From the NCBI GenBank assembly GCA_011391115.1, contig JAABRC010000033.1:1-9944 (forward strand): 9,944 nt of DNA, written 5' to 3'. The notes under the pieces were generated by a model. It saw only the letters and a list, made by a program, of their open reading frames with translations. It did not search any database and was not told the DNA's origin. Both the position numbers and the translations under genes were made by a program. This DNA is from Candidatus Egaibacter danicus (lineage in GTDB: Bacteria > Pseudomonadota > Gammaproteobacteria > Burkholderiales > Burkholderiaceae). Shown here piece by piece: positions 7,739 to 9,944 of the stretch; positions within the stretch are counted from its first letter, which is position 1, and the number at the start of each line of letters is the position of its first letter.

Positions 7739-7753
7739 CTACGAATATCGTAG
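7739..7753. promoter_or_regulatory. Operator 1: CTACGA-ATA-TCGTAG inverted repeat
   Basis: A perfect inverted repeat with 6-bp arms and a 3-bp centre lies between mrr and the XRE gene. It sits inside a 14-bp sequence (7737-7750) repeated exactly at 7770-7783. It overlaps TAGAAT on the minus strand, a good -10 match for mrr (36 bases from there to ATG 7693 allows a short leader). Position, symmetry and repetition make it the likely binding site of the adjacent XRE repressor. Confidence 0.7.
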
Positions 7754-7771
7754 AGAAATTAATGTGGCGTT

Positions 7772-7786
7772 CTACGAATATCGATG
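7772..7786. promoter_or_regulatory. Operator 2: CTACGA-ATA-TCGATG, imperfect copy of operator 1
   Basis: The left arm and centre match operator 1 exactly; the right arm keeps TCG then diverges (ATG for TAG). Centres of the two sites (7746 and 7779) are 33 bp apart, about three helical turns, so two dimers could sit on the same DNA face. It ends just before the proposed XRE start at 7788, fitting autoregulation, with a weaker site nearest its own gene. Confidence 0.65.
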
Positions 7787-7787
7787 G

Positions 7788-8120
7788 ATGCCTAGGCAAT
7801 CCACACCCTCAACACTCTTTGGACGACGCCTCCGCGACGCTCGAAAAAGAGTGGGCATCCCTCAAGATAAGCTGGGTGTCGCCATTGGCATGGACGAGGG
7901 TTCCAGCAGTGCCCGGATCAGTCGATATGAGACTGGAACGCATGAGCCACCGTTTGCGACCGCAGCAAACCTTGCGGTCGCACTCAACGTGCCGGCGGCC
8001 TATTTTTACTGTGACGACGATCTGTTGGCTGAATTGCTGATTCTTTATGCGGGGCTAACAAAATCCCAAAAAAATCAGGTCATGGCGCTGGCTTTGGAAT
8101 TGAGCGGCTCGACCACGTAA
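7788..8120 (+). CDS. XRE-family HTH repressor, candidate controller of mrr
   Basis: A 110-residue protein from ATG 7788. Residues ~10-65 are a Cro/CI-type helix-turn-helix (LFGRRLRDARKRVGIPQDKLG, recognition segment SARISRYETG 41-50, then EPP...ANLAVALNV). A short acidic and hydrophobic tail follows (YFYCDDDLLAELLILYAG), ending in a helix of the kind used for dimerisation. The frame stays open to 7707, but the extra 27 residues translate the operators (FYEYR appears twice because the DNA repeat is in frame: 33 bp), so the downstream ATG is preferred. No clear ribosome site precedes 7788; translation may be weak or leaderless. It is divergent from mrr and its last 46 bp overlap the convergent ADP-ribosylglycohydrolase gene. 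In function it resembles the controller proteins of restriction systems; this is inferred from context. Confidence 0.88.
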   Translation: MPRQSTPSTLFGRRLRDARKRVGIPQDKLGVAIGMDEGSSSARISRYETGTHEPPFATAANLAVALNVPAAYFYCDDDLLAELLILYAGLTKSQKNQVMALALELSGSTT

Positions 8121-9031
8121 CTTTGCCTGCCTGCCAAGGCATCGGCCATATCCCGAATTTCCGTCATCATGGTCAGTTTGGCCAGCCACTCGGGCGTTAT
8201 GGAGCCTTCACCATAAAACGCTCCGGCAATCTGGCCCGCCTGGGCCGCCGTCGTGTCGGCATCATCACCCAGGTTCGCCGCCATGAGCACACAGTCACGG
8301 AAACTGCTGGTCTGGGCAAAGCACCACAGGGTGGCTTCCAGGCTGTCCACCACATAGCCTGTGCCCCTGATGGCTTGCCTGTCCTTGGTGAGGTAGCTTC
8401 CTCGTCCAATGAGATCAACCTTGGTTGGCAGCTTGCCAGACAGCACTGGCGGTGCCAGAACCTGGTCTTTGCTTTGACTCTGCAATGCACGCACCAGAAG
8501 TTCGCCAAAAAGACGACTTGCCCCTAGGCATTCTGGAGCTTGATGGGTTGTCCTGGCTTGTTCCTCGCTGTACCTGACGGCTAGTTCCGGTTGGTCGGCA
8601 TACCGAATGGGCACGGGTGCCAGTCGCATGAGACAGCCGTTGCCGGCGCTGTTGGGGTCGGTCGAGCCTGCCAGTGGGTTACCGTTGCGCTGGAAGCGCT
8701 GCAGCGCCCCACGAGTGGCGATGCCGATGTCAAAGCAGCGTCCGGTGCTGCTCATGTAACCCTCATTGGCCCAGCGGGTGTACCGCTGCATCTGATCATG
8801 CAGGTCAAAGCCGTTGTCGATCAGGCTGATCGCCAGACACAAGGCCATGCTGGTGTCATCGGTGAATTGGCCGGGTTCAAGCCCAAAAGGGCCGCCACCG
8901 ATCATGTCGGTCAATGGCTTGAATGAGCCACGAGGTTTGAACTCGACGGTGGTGCCAATGGCGTCGCCCACAGCCAGGCCAAGGAGGGCGCCTCGAGCGC
9001 GATGTTGGAAAGTGATTTCAGGGTTTGTCAT
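8075..9031 (-). CDS. ADP-ribosylglycohydrolase family protein (DraG/ARH fold)
   Basis: A 318-residue enzyme predicted to remove ADP-ribose from a modified protein, nucleic acid or small molecule, using two divalent metals. The family signature is complete: RARGALLGLAVGDAIGTTVEF at the N terminus (given here shortened as LLGLAVGDAIGTT, 17-28), FTDDTSMALCLA with T57-D58-D59-T60, SAGNGCLMR (128-136), and LGDDADTTAAQAG with D256, D257, D259 and T260 near the C terminus. Length is typical. ATG 9031 is chosen because homology-like sequence starts right there; the longer frame needs a TTG at 9067 and adds unlikely residues. No good ribosome site is visible. The 3' end overlaps the XRE gene by 46 bp, tail to tail. 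Together with the Nudix gene on the same strand it points to ADP-ribose chemistry; the substrate is unknown. It could act as immunity against an ADP-ribosylating toxin, as Tri1 does, or be general metabolism. Confidence 0.92.
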   Translation of the reverse strand: MTNPEITFQHRARGALLGLAVGDAIGTTVEFKPRGSFKPLTDMIGGGPFGLEPGQFTDDTSMALCLAISLIDNGFDLHDQMQRYTRWANEGYMSSTGRCFDIGIATRGALQRFQRNGNPLAGSTDPNSAGNGCLMRLAPVPIRYADQPELAVRYSEEQARTTHQAPECLGASRLFGELLVRALQSQSKDQVLAPPVLSGKLPTKVDLIGRGSYLTKDRQAIRGTGYVVDSLEATLWCFAQTSSFRDCVLMAANLGDDADTTAAQAGQIAGAFYGEGSITPEWLAKLTMMTEIRDMADALAGRQSYVVEPLNSKASAMT

Positions 9032-9571
9032 GGGGATCAGTATTGGAGAATTTTTGGCACAAGGCAAGCACTTCAGACCCTTACGTTGTTGACTAGCGTT
9101 GGAGCCGTTACTGAGGCTAAATGGAAGGACGCAGCGTTGGCGCCAACATCAAATGACGTGTTGCTCAAGGCCCGATCCATACGCTCGAACACAGATTACC
9201 AGCCAGGCAAACGGTGCGTTTACGTTGGCATGTTCGGGTTGGACCCGGTCGTTCGCTTTGCAAGCACAAGGCCGGAATTCAGGCCGGTATGGGCAGGAAT
9301 GTGGCCAGCGCTTGTTGCCCGAAATCTATAAGCTGTACAACCCACTCGCCTACGATGAAGCATGGAGTTTGAAAGTGGAATTAGGGATCGACTTGCGCGA
9401 GGGCGGGTTCATTGGGCTCTGGCAGGCTTGAGACTTGCGAGCCTTTGAAAGAGCTACTTTCAACCACGTCACACTGGTGACACGCGCTGTTGGTAAAAAC
9501 ACCGGGTTACCCCAGGCGATACACCGCCATCAACCCAGTCTCCTCGCAGCACTCAGAAAGCCCCCCTGTTT
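9032..9571. other. Gene-poor stretch with possible decayed coding sequence
   Basis: No intact gene is convincing here. In one plus frame about 9105-9331 reads protein-like (KWKDAALAPTSNDVLLKARS ... AGMWPALVARNL, then TAA). Just past it another plus frame reads YNPLAYDEAWSLKVELGI ... GLWQA to TGA 9429-9431. The switch near 9310 could be a frameshifted gene remnant, but I do not recognise a family and neither piece has a clear start. Also present are a 12-bp palindrome GTTGGCGCCAAC (9136-9147), and inverted repeats at 9445-9463 and 9468-9481 upstream of the lipoprotein gene. The promoter of the glycohydrolase (minus strand) and of the lipoprotein (plus) should both lie here; no clear consensus was found. 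Confidence 0.4.
9445..9463. promoter_or_regulatory. Inverted repeat TTGAAAG-N5-CTTTCAA upstream of the lipoprotein gene
   Basis: Perfect 7-bp arms with a 5-base centre lie about 110 bp upstream of ATG 9572 and just past TGA 9429-9431. A second inverted repeat, GTCAC-ACTG-GTGAC (9468-9481), follows 4 bp later. There is no T-run, so an operator is likelier than an intrinsic terminator, though neither role is proven. Confidence 0.3.
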
Positions 9572-9944
9572 ATGTACTTCAAAACTCTCAGCGTCTTTTC
9601 ACTGTCGGCACTTTTAGTAGCCTGCGGTGGATCCGATGGCTCCGATAGCCCCCCTGTGCCGCCACCGGTGGTTATTTTGCCCGTCTGTGCCGCATCTGTC
9701 GCTGCAGATTCGCCACTTAAAAACGTTGGCGAAATACAAGGTACTACCGGTACCAGCCCCATGGCGACGCAAAAAGTCACGGTGCGTGGCGTCGTCGTGG
9801 GTGAGTTCCAAAAGCAATCAGACACGGTGACAAAACTCAACGGCTTTTTCATCCAGCAAGTAACGCCCGACGCTGACCCGGCCACGTCAGAAGGTATTTT
9901 TGTTTACGCCCCCGACGCGGTCAAAGTCAGCAAAGGTGATTTGC
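9572..9944 (+). CDS. Secreted lipoprotein, N-terminal part of an ExeM/NucH-like extracellular nuclease (3' end outside window)
   Basis: ATG 9572 opens a frame that runs off the window (124 residues visible). Residues 1-18 are a lipoprotein signal peptide ending in the lipobox LVAC (C18), so the mature protein should be lipid-anchored after export. A low-complexity Gly/Ser/Asp/Pro linker follows (GGSDGSDSPPVPPPV). From about residue 48 there is an OB-fold-like segment: VGEIQGTTGTSP, KVTVRGVVVGEFQ, LNGFFIQQ, DADPATSEGIFVY. This string of motifs is typical of the first domain of large extracellular endonucleases (ExeM/NucH/Xds group), whose catalytic endonuclease/phosphatase-fold domain would lie beyond the window. 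Such enzymes degrade extracellular DNA for nutrition or biofilm turnover. The ribosome site is weak (AGAAAG, spacer ~11). It is probably a resident chromosomal gene bordering the island. Confidence 0.82.
   Translation, partial: MYFKTLSVFSLSALLVACGGSDGSDSPPVPPPVVILPVCAASVAADSPLKNVGEIQGTTGTSPMATQKVTVRGVVVGEFQKQSDTVTKLNGFFIQQVTPDADPATSEGIFVYAPDAVKVSKGDL

Noticed and set aside
7707..7787. N-terminal extension of the XRE protein
   Set aside because: The extra residues merely translate the repeated operator (FYEYR twice), so a start at 7788 is preferred.
8123..8926. Plus-strand frames opposite the glycohydrolase gene (8123-8527 and 8591-8926)
   Set aside because: They are antisense to an enzyme with a complete family signature and show no recognisable features of their own.
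9032..9067. TTG start giving the glycohydrolase 12 more residues
   Set aside because: The added residues look unconserved and family similarity begins at the ATG at 9031.
9080..9147. Integron attC-like site suggested by GTTGAC and GTTGGCGCCAAC segments
   Set aside because: No matching pair of RYYYAAC/GTTRRRY core sites with the correct inner structure could be assembled, and no integrase is present.
1..9944. CRISPR array, tRNA or intact insertion sequence
   Set aside because: No regularly spaced repeats, no tRNA-like cloverleaf and no transposase motif were seen on either strand.

Overview
The window looks like a phage-defence or accessory island in a betaproteobacterium. Protein style and a moderately GC-rich coding bias suggest Burkholderiales, probably Comamonadaceae; this is judged by eye, not by a database search. 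No tRNA, rRNA, CRISPR array or intact transposase is visible.

Layout. (1) 1-4019, plus strand: the end of a type I restriction-modification operon, with the 3' part of hsdS (second target-recognition domain and C-terminal helix), 20 bp, then a complete hsdR of 1099 aa. hsdM and the rest of hsdS should lie upstream of the window. (2) 4020-5623: a 101-aa protein of unknown function on the minus strand (4144-4449), transcribed divergently from a WYL-domain transcription regulator (4613-5623). Their shared 163-bp region carries repeated GGGCTC half-sites. (3) 5631-6602, minus strand: a Nudix hydrolase with an extra C-terminal domain of about 105 aa, ending 7 bp from the convergent WYL gene. (4) 6755-8120: a divergent pair made of an Mrr-type (type IV) restriction endonuclease on the minus strand and a small XRE repressor on the plus strand. 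Between them lie two copies of a CTACGA-ATA-TCGTAG-like operator. (5) 8075-9031, minus strand: an ADP-ribosylglycohydrolase (DraG/ARH fold) whose 3' end overlaps the 3' end of the XRE gene. (6) 9032-9571: about 540 bp without a convincing intact gene, possibly holding a decayed coding region. (7) 9572-9944, plus strand: the start of a secreted lipoprotein that resembles the N-terminal OB-fold region of ExeM/NucH-type extracellular nucleases. It probably marks the return to ordinary chromosomal genes.

How the parts may work together. Two DNA-cleaving defence enzymes of opposite logic sit side by side: type I cleaves unmodified DNA and Mrr cleaves modified DNA. Each has a nearby candidate regulator, WYL and XRE respectively. 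Two enzymes that act on ADP-ribose-type chemistry (Nudix and ADP-ribosylglycohydrolase) flank the Mrr/XRE pair, which suggests either a composite ADP-ribose-linked defence cassette or independent insertion of the Mrr/XRE module between them. The best supported new observation is the twin operator between mrr and the XRE gene. The most open questions are the Nudix C-terminal domain and the role of the 101-aa protein.
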